Shown here piece after piece: positions 35,111 through 44,607 of a stretch of 44,607 bases of DNA (positions within the stretch are counted from its first letter, which is position 1; the number at the start of each line of letters is the position of its first letter). The notes under the pieces are model-generated. The model searched no databases, had not been told where the DNA came from, and saw nothing but the letters and a program-made list of their open reading frames with translations. The position numbers were made by a program, and so were the translations under genes. Location: assembly GCA_004335635.1 (NCBI GenBank), contig QAXH01005368.1, forward strand, positions 20,568 through 65,174, written 5' to 3'. The stretch comes from Chloromonas sp. AAM2. Taxonomy: Eukaryota > Chlorophyta > Chlorophyceae > Chlamydomonadales > Chlamydomonadaceae.

Positions 35111-37021
35111 TTACAAAGCTTTCTTTGTAACAGCTTCCTTGCTGGGCTGCGCAAAGATCAGCCGCTCTGGCTCTTGAACAGTCATCTGCATGGGAAGGGA
35201 GGCGGGCCACAAGGTTTTCAGTCCCAGGTATTACCAACAGCAACTATTCACGCGGACACATGCTGAGCACGCCCACATGATCCACTTCTTGGCATCATGA
35301 CAGTGGGCGGCACAAGAGCAGCCATGCGGTGGGCTCGCTGGAACAGGTGCTCACCCACCTCCATGTCATCAAACGCCATGGCCAGTAGCGGCTTCCCTCC
35401 CAGAATTGCGGTTAGTACTTCCAACGAGCAGGCTTGTGCCTTTCCTTGATCTGCCTGAGGCAAGGGCTTGGGCACAGTCACTTGCGCAGGTTGCACCAGC
35501 CTGACGTTCGTCCACAGATCGCAGGCGTATTTCAGCAGCTCTGGGCAGTCGGGCGTGGCCCCGCTGAAGCTCGGCAGAGCCATGCGAATGCGGGGCCCGG
35601 CAAATTCGCCAGCGCCTCGCGCCTGTGGGAGCTGGAGCGTGCACACAGGGAGCGGCACTTGCCAACCTTTGGGGCGGTCTACACTGATGATTTCCAGTGC
35701 ATGGCTGCCTGGGGGCAGCTGTGTTTGCTTGCCTGCGCACATGACGCACCAGCAATGTATTCGGCGACACGCTAAGATCAGTTCGTACAGGTACGAGGCA
35801 GTGCTCTATACTACTCTAGTACGACGTAGTTGTCTGCAACGTGCTGGTTTGCACGCCCGACAGTGGCTGGCGCGTGCCACAGATGCAAAGCCCCCAAACA
35901 GATTTCACTCTGATGGATGCTTTGTTGTGCTGGGCAGCAGCCCAAAACAACTAGCTAGAGTTGGCACTGAAAGCAGTCACGTGGTTGGTGTTGAAGCAGC
36001 TGTCGATTGTCCTGGTATGTACTTACCATTGATGTTTCTGTCTTGTCTCCACCAGCTGCGCTTGCCTGGTTTGTCCGCTGCGCTGCCTGAACCAGGGCTG
36101 GGCTGTGAATTGCTAACGGAGGTTGTCTGCTTACCACCCGGTGTTGGCTGCAACTCCTTAAAGACGGCCAGTCTGGATGGCAGGCCCACATGCTTCAGTC
36201 CGTGGTCACGTGCCTCCCTGCACTCGGGCAGTTGGGTTTGGGCAGTTGTACAGAAGTTGCGGCCGCATGCAGAGTGGGGCAAAGTTTTCTGGTACATGTG
36301 CACACAACGGTTGAACAAGTTTGAAGGCTGGATATGTCCATGCATGCACAGTGTCAGCTGTCCGGGTTGCGGCATGCATGTGCTTTACTCGTCACCCACT
36401 TGTGGTTCACGTACACTCTCGCCGCCCATGCGCATGATGTGGGTGCGTTCCAGACCAATCCTGCCAAGGCAACCAGCTCGTCGAACACGCCCACTGGGCT
36501 GTCATCGTATCTGGCAAGGTAAAAACCTCCTAATGTGTACCTGGACGGTTGTGACAGACATCATTTCGTTGTTAGAGCAGCAAACTGGCATGTGCAATGT
36601 AAGCAAGCTCCTGCGCTGGCAGTGTACAGACTGTGTGCGCAGGGCTCAGCGCCGCAGGAGTGAGGTGGGACGAGTCAGTCAACATGATGTCACTGAGAAG
36701 GTCAGAAGGCCAAGACATAATGCCCTTACCCAAAACACTCCACAAGTTTGAAGTTCTCAGGAATGTACTTGCGTGCCTGGGAAGCAACACAGTGCCACAC
36801 GTCATGGTGACAGGTGTGACAGACAGATGGCGTATCCGATGCGTGCACTCCAGTCGCACCTCCTCCGTTTTGACCAGCTGCAGCTGGTACAAGGCTCTGC
36901 AGGCGTGTCAAGCCGTGACTTGCCGTAAGAATAACATTAGATTGGCCACCGCACACTTGAAAACCGACAAATTGGTTGCTCACCTGCCCTTGAAGATCCA
37001 CGGCGCGACGTCGTATCCCAT
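35111..37021 (-). CDS. NXD1: NEOXANTHIN-DEFICIENT 1 homologue (acetoacetate decarboxylase-like fold)
   Basis: In land plants NXD1 is required for neoxanthin formation, though its biochemical role is unclear. Eight exons in order: 37021-36984, 36896-36860, 36776-36730, 36540-36400, 36217-36135, 36086-36027, 35732-35359 and 35185-35111; 284 residues. Seen: GYDVAPWIFKGRALYQLQLV, RKYIPENFKLVECFGYTLGG, YDDSPVGVFDELVALAGLVW, then PTSCAWAARVYVN, KHVGLPSRLAVF, IRMALPSFSGATP and FDDMEMTVQEPERL near the end. The small exon 6 and the short last exon were found by keeping phase and family order. Exon 7 could instead start at 35708, which removes eight residues. No transit peptide is evident at the N-terminus. 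In an alga it would be expected to serve xanthophyll metabolism; that is inference. Confidence 0.92.
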
Positions 37022-38349
37022 CTTGCTGAGGCCACAGATATCCACGACTGCAATCAAAAGCCGTCGGAGTGGCTGTGGACATTACGACTGGTCACACAGA
37101 GTGAGGTTCACAACTAACTCTGCCATACCAGAACCAGGGAAAAATATATTGCCAGACCTGTGTGTTATTGGCATAAGCTTGCGGCTTGCGAGGTTCCAGT
37201 ACCATTCTTGGTCAGGGTCAGCTACTTGGGGGACTCTTTACAGTAACCGGCTCAATTTCCGCAAGGACCTATCACCCAGCCACAGACCAGCACCTGCCGT
37301 GGTGTCGTCAGCCCAGGACCGTAATGCTACAAAAACCTTCCGTGGTTAACTGCATGACAGAGCGTTGTGACACAAAAAGATGTTTGCCAGTTCTGGGACA
37401 TGTTGTGGTAGTAATGTGTAACTGGCTGTAATGTGTGTAAAGTTGTGTAAATGTTTTTGAAAGTGGTGTGTTTATGTGACATGGTGGCGAGTCAACTCGT
37501 CCAAATTGGCGGGCAGCAACACGACCAAACAGCCATGCACACAACGTTCAAAATTCTGTTGTTCGGCAAGTAACAGCACTTGAACCCTGCGGCTGACAGC
37601 TGTCATACGAACTGCCAGCATCCTCACACACGGGGCAGGTCCCACATCGAAAGGGACCTATCACACTCAGACCTAACCGACTGAGGTGAAGTAGCACAGA
37701 AGTGTGCCACAGGTTGGGCGCGTGACAACAAGCAACAAGAGGACACTCTCAACAACTCCTGCTTCACGTGATTGAAAACCAGCGCCCTCCTGTCAAACAA
37801 TTCCAACACACACAGCAGTTATGGCAATTTGTTTCAGAGCATAGTCGCCATGAATGCGGTCTGTCACCAAAAAACAAGTTGTTTGCCAGTTGTGGGACAG
37901 TTCTTGCGTCTGATACTAGAACAGTCCCTGTGAGAACCACGCACAGCAAATTGCGGCCCCGGGCTGACACTTGCTCCCCACAAAGGGCAGTCACAGCACC
38001 GGTTCCAGTGGTACTCCCAGGAATCGTCCCAGAGCTGGCAAACTTCCTTTCTCGTGGTAGCCTGGTGTGTGTAAAAGAGTGAAGGATTCCGCTGCAGTTA
38101 GCGGCACATAAGCAGCCTGGGCTGCTACCGGAAAGAGCATTACGACCCAGGCTATGCTAGGACGCATCAAGGCCAGCGACATCGACAATAACCAACCCGT
38201 GGCACTGCTGTGACCGCTGAGGTGTCAGGCCAAACAAACAACAAATACGTCCGTCATCGCTCGTTCAGTATTGTCTCCCGACCTGCGTGCGTCAACACCC
38301 GCTCATAACACAATCAAATAAAGCAAACTGCGTCTGCGTCCAGCACTGC
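37022..38349. other. NXD1 upstream region and NUDCD1 3' region
   Basis: 1.3 kb between tandem minus-strand genes. It holds the NXD1 promoter and one or two nested TIR elements (37382-38043). I found no clear minus-strand TGTAA close to the NUDCD1 stop. Confidence 0.55.
37372..38050. mobile_element. TIR elements, copies 5a and 5b (possibly nested)
   Basis: Two left-type ends, tgtttgccagttctgggaca (37381-37400) and gtttgccagttgtgggacag (37881-37900), precede one right-type end, gaatcgtcccagagctggca and aac (38021-38043). The right end read on the minus strand continues cctgggagtaccactggaac, identical to the inner part of the left end of copy 1 at 3178-3197, so the TIR is about 45 bp there. Either one element of about 660 bp, or a 160-bp element beside a solitary end. 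Confidence 0.65.
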
Positions 38350-41300
38350 TCAAATGCCCAGCACGAAGGCCATGAGGCGCTTCTGTGTGACCAGCAGCAC
38401 GGTTGCCTGCCTGCTGCCCTGCGCCGTCCAGGGCGGGCCCACCAGCAGCCGGGCGCCCAGCACGCGCTCCTCCCCCGACAACTCCATGTCAACCACCTGC
38501 TGGTAACCGTAGTGACGCTTGGGATCAACCTGCAGGACAACAGAGAAATGGAGTGACAGCTTGTGTATAAGCTTCCTCTCAATTGGTGAGTTGGCCCCTC
38601 GCTCTGCACCCCTTGAGGTGGCCAATGCAAACCCGTAAGGATGAGCCCGTTCTGCAGCTGCTCTTCATCACATCTGTATGCCCAGTGGACCGCAACACAC
38701 CCACAGTGCAGAGCGCAGCACTTGCTTGACAAGGAGCAAAAGACCTTTGGTCAACAGAACGAACAATTGTACATCGTATGTACAAACATGCACTTTCCCA
38801 GACTCGTGCGTTCTCGTAAACACCGGTAATCCATGCCTGGATGCAAGCACACACTCACCCCAATACAGGGCTCAAGGTCGAACGTATCAGTACACGCGCA
38901 TACAGTCCCTGCCTGCCTCAACCCACACACCTGGCCGTACACATACAGGAACTTGGTGCCTTCCACGAGGACAGCGGAGCACGGGCAGTCCGGCATCACA
39001 GCGCGAGGCATACCTGCATGGACAAGGAATGAGGCAAAACATGCTGGCTTGTACGATGCAGCAAATCGTACAACAACCCGCACTGCACGGTCACAAATCC
39101 AAGCTTGTGGCTGCTCATACTGGCTTGCACAGTGCAATATGAGCGCTTGAGCAGAATCAGCGCTGCAAGGCAGTCGCAAGTCCGTGTAAGGGCGTCAGGA
39201 AGAAGCCTTGCCAAGAACAGGGGGTTTGGAAACAAGTTGGTTGCAGAAATGATTACACCTCGCCCCCCATACAATTGCATGGCCTCTAATGTACCCATAG
39301 TCGTGCCAGCCTGCTTCTGCGGTTGACTGAAACACAAGGCAAGGTAATACCTCCTGCGCTTGGCCAGCGCGGGTCCAGAACCGTATCCAAGGTTCTCGAG
39401 GCCATCGAACATATGCATACACACACGCACGCACACACTTGCAGATGCATGTGCACATCGACGTACCAATGAGCAGGTGTTTGCGTTGTGTTTTCCCTGC
39501 AGATATGTATGCCAAGGCAGGAATGGTCGCGATGTGCCGCACGTCCGGAGGCTGTGCCATTGTTTGCCCTTCCTGAGCCGCCGGCCAGCCCAGGCTCAGC
39601 ACGCACGCATCCACGTCGTCGGTCACAGCCAGCAGCCCGGGGGTGTCGCTACTCAGCACCTGCAAGGAGGCAGTCAGTGTGGATTTGCAACCGCAGAAAA
39701 CTCTCCAAACCAAGCCATCTTAAAAATCTGGCTTAATTGTTGACTATGTATTCAAACCAGCTTAATAGCTCCTAGGTGTGGGCTGCTAGCCAGTAATGCA
39801 AAGTTGGCCGCTTCCTCTGAGTCACCGGCCACTTGGCCGTGTCCTCGACGTCACCCTTATCAGTGTCCACGTTCTGCAACTCTTCAACCCTTCAACCCTT
39901 CAAACCGGCTGACCGTGGGTCTATCCTTGGCGCACCAGTACACCCCATCACACCTTGTGTGCGCCACAGGACAATCTCCAGGGTTCCGATGCCTGCGCCC
40001 CGCTGCCCGCCCTCCACTGGATCATCTCGCAGCCCGTGTCCGCCGCCACGTCCTCCGGCCCGCCCTCCTTGTAGATGTCGGCCCACTGCTGCGCGGGCAA
40101 GGGCCCCTGCGCCTCCTCACTCGTGTACTGGGCCAGGCGGGCGGCAGCGGCTGGAACAAGGCAGGAGCGTGGTGTCGATTTGTGTGTGAGGTGTGTGGGG
40201 TTGTGTGAGAGTGGTTTGTGTGGGAGAAAGGGATGTGTGAGAGATTAAGTTGCTTGACAGGACGGTGACTGGCTAGCTGTATGGAAAGAGCCGATTGGAT
40301 GTTGAAGCCATAGAATTGGAAAGATGGAGTGCCCGCCGAATGTCATTCAGCCATTATTTTCATTCACAACGGTGCAAATGCCATTCATTCACAACGGTGT
40401 GCGCCACAGCCAATCCATGCTCAGCTGTGCCCTGTTCAGTGCCACCACAACACAGGCCATCAAACCATGAAAGCAAAGAGCTTGGTCTGACATGCAACAA
40501 ACTCAGTGCGCCGCATCTTGCCCGACCTGCAAGTGTGCGTGGGTCGATGTCCGAGTCCTCATCCATGTCATCCGTCGCTCGCCATGCAGCCGGCCTGCAC
40601 TCGATGTGCTCCATCGCACCGTCCGTTTCCATGCCGGCCTGGTCGCCACCACCATCATCAGGTTGCTGTAGCTGCTCACCCTGCTGGGACCCTGCTCCTG
40701 CTGCTGCTGGTGCTGCTGCTGGTGCTGGTGCCGTTGGTGCTGCCGCTGCCACTGCTTGTGCTCCTTGTGGTGCTTGTTCTGTTTGTGCTGTTGGTGTTGA
40801 TTGTGTTGTTTGTGTTGCTTGTGTTGGCGGCATGCCAGGCAGGGTTTGCTTCTGACAGGCATCTGGCATGACTTCCAGGTCATTGGGGTCACAGCCCAGC
40901 AGCACGGAGTCAGACACAGCATCACACACGACACAGTGCGGTGGCAGGCCACTGTGTGCCATCAGCTGGATGTCAGTCACAACTGGGGCCCCGGCCTGCA
41001 GGCACAGGCACCAGCACAGATCACACCAGATCACACCAGATCACACCAGATCACACCAGATCACACCAGATCACAAAGCAGGACAGAGACCTGTGCACCA
41101 TCATGATGGTCAAAATTTAAAAGCGTGAAGATGTGCTGCTAAATGAAGCGAATGCCAAACTCATCAAATGTATAAGACTGTTGGACTCGTGATGCGTGAC
41201 TTTGCCTGCATGTGTCGTGGGTGTATGCCACAGCATGGCACAGCGTGCTGTGATGTTGAGCTGTCCTGCCAGGAGCCCACCCCTGCAGCTGTGTGGCGCC

Positions 41301-42944
41301 CTGCCAGCAGCCCACGCACCAGCAGGAGTTCACAGGCACCCGAATTTGAAGACCTCCGCAGGAAAATTGGGTATGACCGTAGTTACAGCACTCATGGCAA
41401 AACACTAACCCTTTCCTGATGTTGCATGTGGCTGCAGTTATGGTATCTACGGTGGTTGTGTTGGCCTGCCTGCATAAAAGAAGCACCGATCCCAAACTAT
41501 GGTTTCACTCACAGCATGCTTAGGGTACGCTGGTGTGGACAGCGTGGCCAGGTAGACCTTGCATGCCGCGCTGTGCTGGGCGGACTTGGTGCGCACGGCC
41601 CACAGAACGCACCGGAGCACGCCTGCGCCACAGAGCATGTGGGCATAGCGCACTACACAATGCATGGTTCTAACCCGCTGCCATCTTGGCGTGGAATGAC
41701 GAAGGCAGAGCAACGTCACTCAAAGGCTGCTGAGAAGTGGAGTTCTATCTGCTCAATACATCTTCTGCTTAACAGAGGATGACTCAGGTGCAGAGAATAA
41801 TCCGTCTGTTGCCGATCAGAGCATAGCGTACAGTTGGCGCGAACTGGTGCATGCATACCATCATAGTCTGCGATAAAGCCAAGATCTGCTGCTGAGATGA
41901 AGACAGGATCCGGGGGTAATTGGGTGATTGATTGGCTGACTGAATCCATGCCAGTCCGGCCGGAGGACCTGGTCACGCACCCGGTGATACCCAGTATGCT
42001 CCCTCCAGCTTGAAGGGCCTGACGCCCATGAGCGGCGCCTGTTCCCTCAGCGGGTACACAGGCGGGGTCATGCACTCCACCGCACCCTCATCCGCACCCA
42101 CATGCACAAGGTGCAGGTCACCCGCCCCACATGACACGAGCAAGTGCCGCTCCTGTGGTGTGCCACCGCTGGTGACTGAAGGGGGCATGGGGGCGACTTC
42201 AACCAGAGAGCAGTCTGCCATGCATGCACCCGGGGGCAGGGCAGTGCCAGGAGGCAAGGTAGGTGCTGGGAACACTGCGCATGAGATCAAAGGGACAGTA
42301 AGTTGCCGTCCAATCAACCGTACATCTAAACGATGAAGGTTCGCCTCGCACTCATTGAAAGTTGGGATGTGAACTGCTGAATATGCTGTTGAAAGCTGGC
42401 CTCACACGCTCGTGTTGTAGAGGCGTGGTTGTGACTAAGACGCTATTTGACGAGAAGGTACGGCTGTTAGTGTGCATTTGTTGACCTGTGATGCACGTGA
42501 TGTGCTGGCAAGTGCATGCATGCGTGTGGCATCGGCAGACATGACGCATGTGAGGGTGAGCATCCCAAGGTTGACATGCGTGATGATGGTGGGCGACATG
42601 GCTGCCTCATCACGATGACATGCTTCTCTGCACGGCAAGCACTCACACGCCAGGTGCTGAATTAGGAAACTGGGGCTGGCTGCGAGGCAAGGTGATGCCT
42701 CGCACAGTGTTAGGGCTCCATCGCCCGCCTTTGTGAAAAGGTAAACGCTGTCGCCGCAGACGTGCAAGTGATTGTGCAAGACGGATGCACGCGTGTTCAA
42801 GTAGTCGTTCACGCCGCCTGAGTCCGCCACCGCTAAGGGCTGCGTTAAGGATGCGAAGCTTCGAGACTGCAAGAACTCTACACCAAGTCGCCAGTTCACA
42901 AACTGATCATCTTGCAGGGAACGATCCAGACTTAGCTGCCCCAT
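38350..42944 (-). CDS. NUDCD1: NUDCD1-like protein without a visible CS (NudC) domain
   Basis: Nine exons in order: 42944-42647, 42274-41981, 41891-41859, 41622-41513, 40995-40527, 40150-39954, 39659-39467, 39013-38931 and 38529-38350; 618 residues. Matches to human NUDCD1 (583 residues, known from the family): LQDDQFVNWRL near the start; LARYT-like ARLAQYTSEEAQGPLPAQQW; LLAVTDDVDACVLSLGW; VRHIATIPALAYI; and the ending VLLVTQKRLMAFVLGI. In human NUDCD1 the CS domain lies between the acidic MDED stretch and the AERL...TSEE stretch. Here DDMDEDSDIDPRTLA (to residue 401) is joined in phase straight to AAAARLAQYTSEE. Exon 5 also carries a long Gln/Ala/Pro/Thr-rich insert. The role in vertebrates is poorly defined. 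Confidence 0.85.
40380..40410. repeat. Direct repeat in the NUDCD1 intron that replaces the CS region
   Basis: ttcattcacaacggtg occurs twice (about 40361-40376 and 40385-40400) about 24 bp apart in the intron between exons 5 and 6. Confidence 0.7.
41019..41078. repeat. 10-bp tandem repeat, six copies, next to an acceptor
   Basis: agatcacacc repeated almost six times. On the gene's strand (minus) it lies in NUDCD1 intron 4 and ends about 22 bases before the acceptor at 40996-40997. Confidence 0.95.
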
Positions 42945-43215
42945 TTTAGAAGTATGGAACCGCTCCGAGGGTAGGTGCCGACTTGATGATTATTCCGAGT
43001 GAGAAACCATCTGGAACAGTGTTTCGGTCAGACCAATGTTACAGATGTGTAAATGTACAACTCTAGTAACAAATGGAAGCACCAGTCGTCCCTCACAGGC
43101 ACTATCAACAGCATGACATGAACACGCCCAAGGGGCCAGAGTAATCAAATAGGTTCGAAAACAGAGCCGGTCACTGTAATCAGATGTGTCAAGGATCATA
43201 AAGCAATAGTAGAAA

Positions 43216-43543
43216 CAAAAAAAAGATGTTTGCCAGTTCTGGGACAATTCTTGCGTCAGTCATTAGTGGCGATTTGCAGTGTGTGTTGTCGTGATGTGAA
43301 TGGGTCCATCACACGCAGTTGGGCATTATCACAGCGATTGAGACACACACATATACACACACATATACACACACACACACACACATGTTATGCTGGCACA
43401 CACAGTCTGACCACAGCCCCCGTGACAACCGCACACACCACACTATACCCAATCACACTTTGCAACTACAACACCCAGCACCAACACGGGTTTCTGGCGA
43501 TATTCCCAGAAATTGTCCCAGAACTGGCAAACATCTTTGGAGG
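43216..43543. mobile_element. TIR element, copy 6 (cleanest copy)
   Basis: The left end is agatgtttgccagttctggg followed by acaattcttg (43225-43254). The right end, read on the minus strand, is aagatgtttgccagttctgg followed by gacaatttctg. At least 27 bp match as an inverted repeat. About 320 bp; the interior holds a (CA)n repeat and no coding frame of note. Confidence 0.8.
43341..43386. repeat. (CA)n microsatellite
   Basis: gacacacacatatacacaca and on to about 43386: CA/TA dinucleotide repeat inside TIR element copy 6. Confidence 0.95.
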
Positions 43544-44209
43544 CACGAAGAGCTTGTTATTCTCAGCCATGGCATTGCACATACTAGGTACAAATACTAG
43601 GTACAAATGGTACAGAGTGTGGGTACACAGAGCATACACCGTCCGTAACTGATTGTGCAGTGCGCTACGCCCTGCAACTCGAACCACAACAGTGGGCAGA
43701 AGCCCTGGCAACACTGTACTGCATGGTCTTGGCATCGGGCGCAAATCACCATTATCAGCACTTGGCTGTTGACTTGAAGGCGTATAGTTTGTCATGGTTA
43801 CGTCAATAAGGACACTGGCTGCAGTACGGCGGGCACATGCTGTCACGTGCCTCATTTGTGTGAAACCATCGTGTAGCTGAGCCAGACGTTACCGTGGCAA
43901 CCTTGGTATGGCATGGCAAGTTGTTCCTGTTCCAATACATGTCGCTCCAAGTGGTATGAAACCCCACTTGAACATACGTTTAAGGACCACACAAAGCACA
44001 AATCTGTGTGATGAGCCTGTCACACAGCCATGGCGCTGACACAAAGTGCATCAGGCTGACACGACGTTGACCCTTGGTACAGTTGCACCGTGTATTATGC
44101 AACTGACGTAATGAAAAGCGCCAAACCGAAGGTGGATTGATGGATCACCCGTTGATATGGAATAAATCCGTACAAGTCAGCGGCGTGCTGCTACACCTGC
44201 TGCAGCCAC

Positions 44210-44501
44210 TCAGTTGCCTGCCAGCAGTTGCCCCAGCAGCAGCAGGACACCTGGCAGCTGCAAGCCCGCCAGCATCCCCGTAACGTACGTGGCTATCTGT
44301 TCCCGTCTGAGCTTCTTACACTCCCGTGCGGTGACGGCCAGTGCCAGCAGAGGCACCACGCTCCGCAGCAGCAGGCGCATCCATCGTGCCTTGCGGGGAA
44401 TGGCCGCGCCGTCCACATCAGCAAATGCGTGGCCGCCATCCTCGGCATTGGCTGCGGGCATGCAATGCAGTGCCACGTTCAGTGCCAAGCTCACATCATT
44501 A
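44210..44501 (-). CDS. Last exon of an unrecognised membrane protein (5' partial)
   Basis: Minus-strand exon with acceptor AG at 44502-44503 and stop TGA at 44212-44210, coding 96 residues after a split codon. It begins NDVSLALNVALHCMP, has a short hydrophilic part, then a basic stretch RKARW followed by a hydrophobic segment LLLRSVVPLLALAVTA, a basic RECKKLRREQ, and a second hydrophobic segment that ends LQLPGVLLLLGQLLAGN at the C-terminus. Two helices with basic residues on one side suggest a membrane protein. Upstream exons lie beyond the right edge. I do not recognise the family; that it is coding rests on the clean acceptor, phase and composition. Confidence 0.5.
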
Positions 44502-44607
44502 CTGCAGGTGGGCCCCAAAGCATTGCTTGGAACACTGATATGATGCTTGCAAGTTCACAACAACCATCGCCAAACGAGTTTGGACGATGGATCAACAGTG
44601 TTGGCTC
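44502..44607. other. Right edge: intron of the last gene
   Basis: The last 106 bases are read as intron of the partial minus-strand gene. Nothing else is seen. Confidence 0.4.

Larger units (their letters stand above)
42945..44209. other. NUDCD1 upstream region and 3' region of the last gene
   Basis: 1.27 kb with TIR element copy 6 and a (CA)n microsatellite. The NUDCD1 promoter should lie right of 42944. No gene supported. Confidence 0.6.

Noticed and set aside
35468..36751. Long + strand open frame of 427 codons
   Set aside because: It runs antisense through five NXD1 exons and their introns; composition is irregular and matches no family. The minus-strand exons explain the sequence.
39892..40086. 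Shifted frame with GTLEIVLWRTQ inside NUDCD1 exon 6, which resembles a CS-domain strand
   Set aside because: It follows instead of precedes the TSEE segment, lasts only about a dozen residues, and the other frame splices in phase and aligns with the family (RLSCGAHKVLSSD). Reaching it would need a 25-base intron or a sequencing error.
40995..41078. Possible CRISPR-like array from the regular 10-bp repeat
   Set aside because: Units are head to tail without spacers, in an intron of a nuclear gene; it is a minisatellite.

Overview
The window is eukaryotic nuclear DNA, most likely from a green alga of the core chlorophyte (Chlorophyceae-like) type. Reasons: genes are broken into many short exons by GT-AG introns with tgcag-type acceptors; candidate TGTAA polyadenylation signals lie downstream of stops; there is a plastid pyruvate dehydrogenase E1 beta with a transit-like N-terminus, an EDR1/CTR1-type Raf-like kinase, a NEOXANTHIN-DEFICIENT 1 homologue and a proton pump interactor-like protein. 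Base composition is near balanced, so this is not the very GC-rich Chlamydomonas reinhardtii type. I do not name a species.

Layout, left to right. 1-2585 (+): 3' half of the splicing factor SLU7. 2586-4299: intergenic with a terminal-inverted-repeat (TIR) element. 4300-12307 (+): a 14-exon Raf-like MAPKKK with an N-terminal EDR1 domain, a very long low-complexity linker and a C-terminal kinase. 13652-16436 (+): plastid PDH E1 beta. 16437-19807: gene-poor, with a second TIR element carrying a fragment that resembles Maverick/Polinton polymerase proteins. 19808-22338 (-): a UCH-family deubiquitinase. 23213-25596 (-): NDUFAF6, a complex I assembly factor. 26100-30277 (+): a proton pump interactor-like, tail-anchored coiled-coil protein, divergent from NDUFAF6 across 503 bp. 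31819-34649 (-): eIF3 subunit i. 35111-37021 (-): NXD1 homologue. 38350-42944 (-): NUDCD1 homologue without a visible CS domain. 44210-44501 (-): last exon of an unrecognised membrane protein.

The genes are a typical mix of nuclear housekeeping functions (splicing, translation, protein turnover, mitochondrial and plastid metabolism, signalling); nothing points to an operon or a dedicated multi-gene system. I rebuilt every gene except the two partial ones from start to stop by joining exons. In all seven the summed coding length is a multiple of three and each junction keeps the reading frame of the family.

The less ordinary content is a dispersed family of short elements ending in a TGTTTGCCAGTTCTGGGACA inverted repeat (12 termini seen), a second dispersed repeat that brings a TGTAA signal into two different 3' regions, three GC-AG introns, and tandem repeats lying just upstream of intron acceptors.
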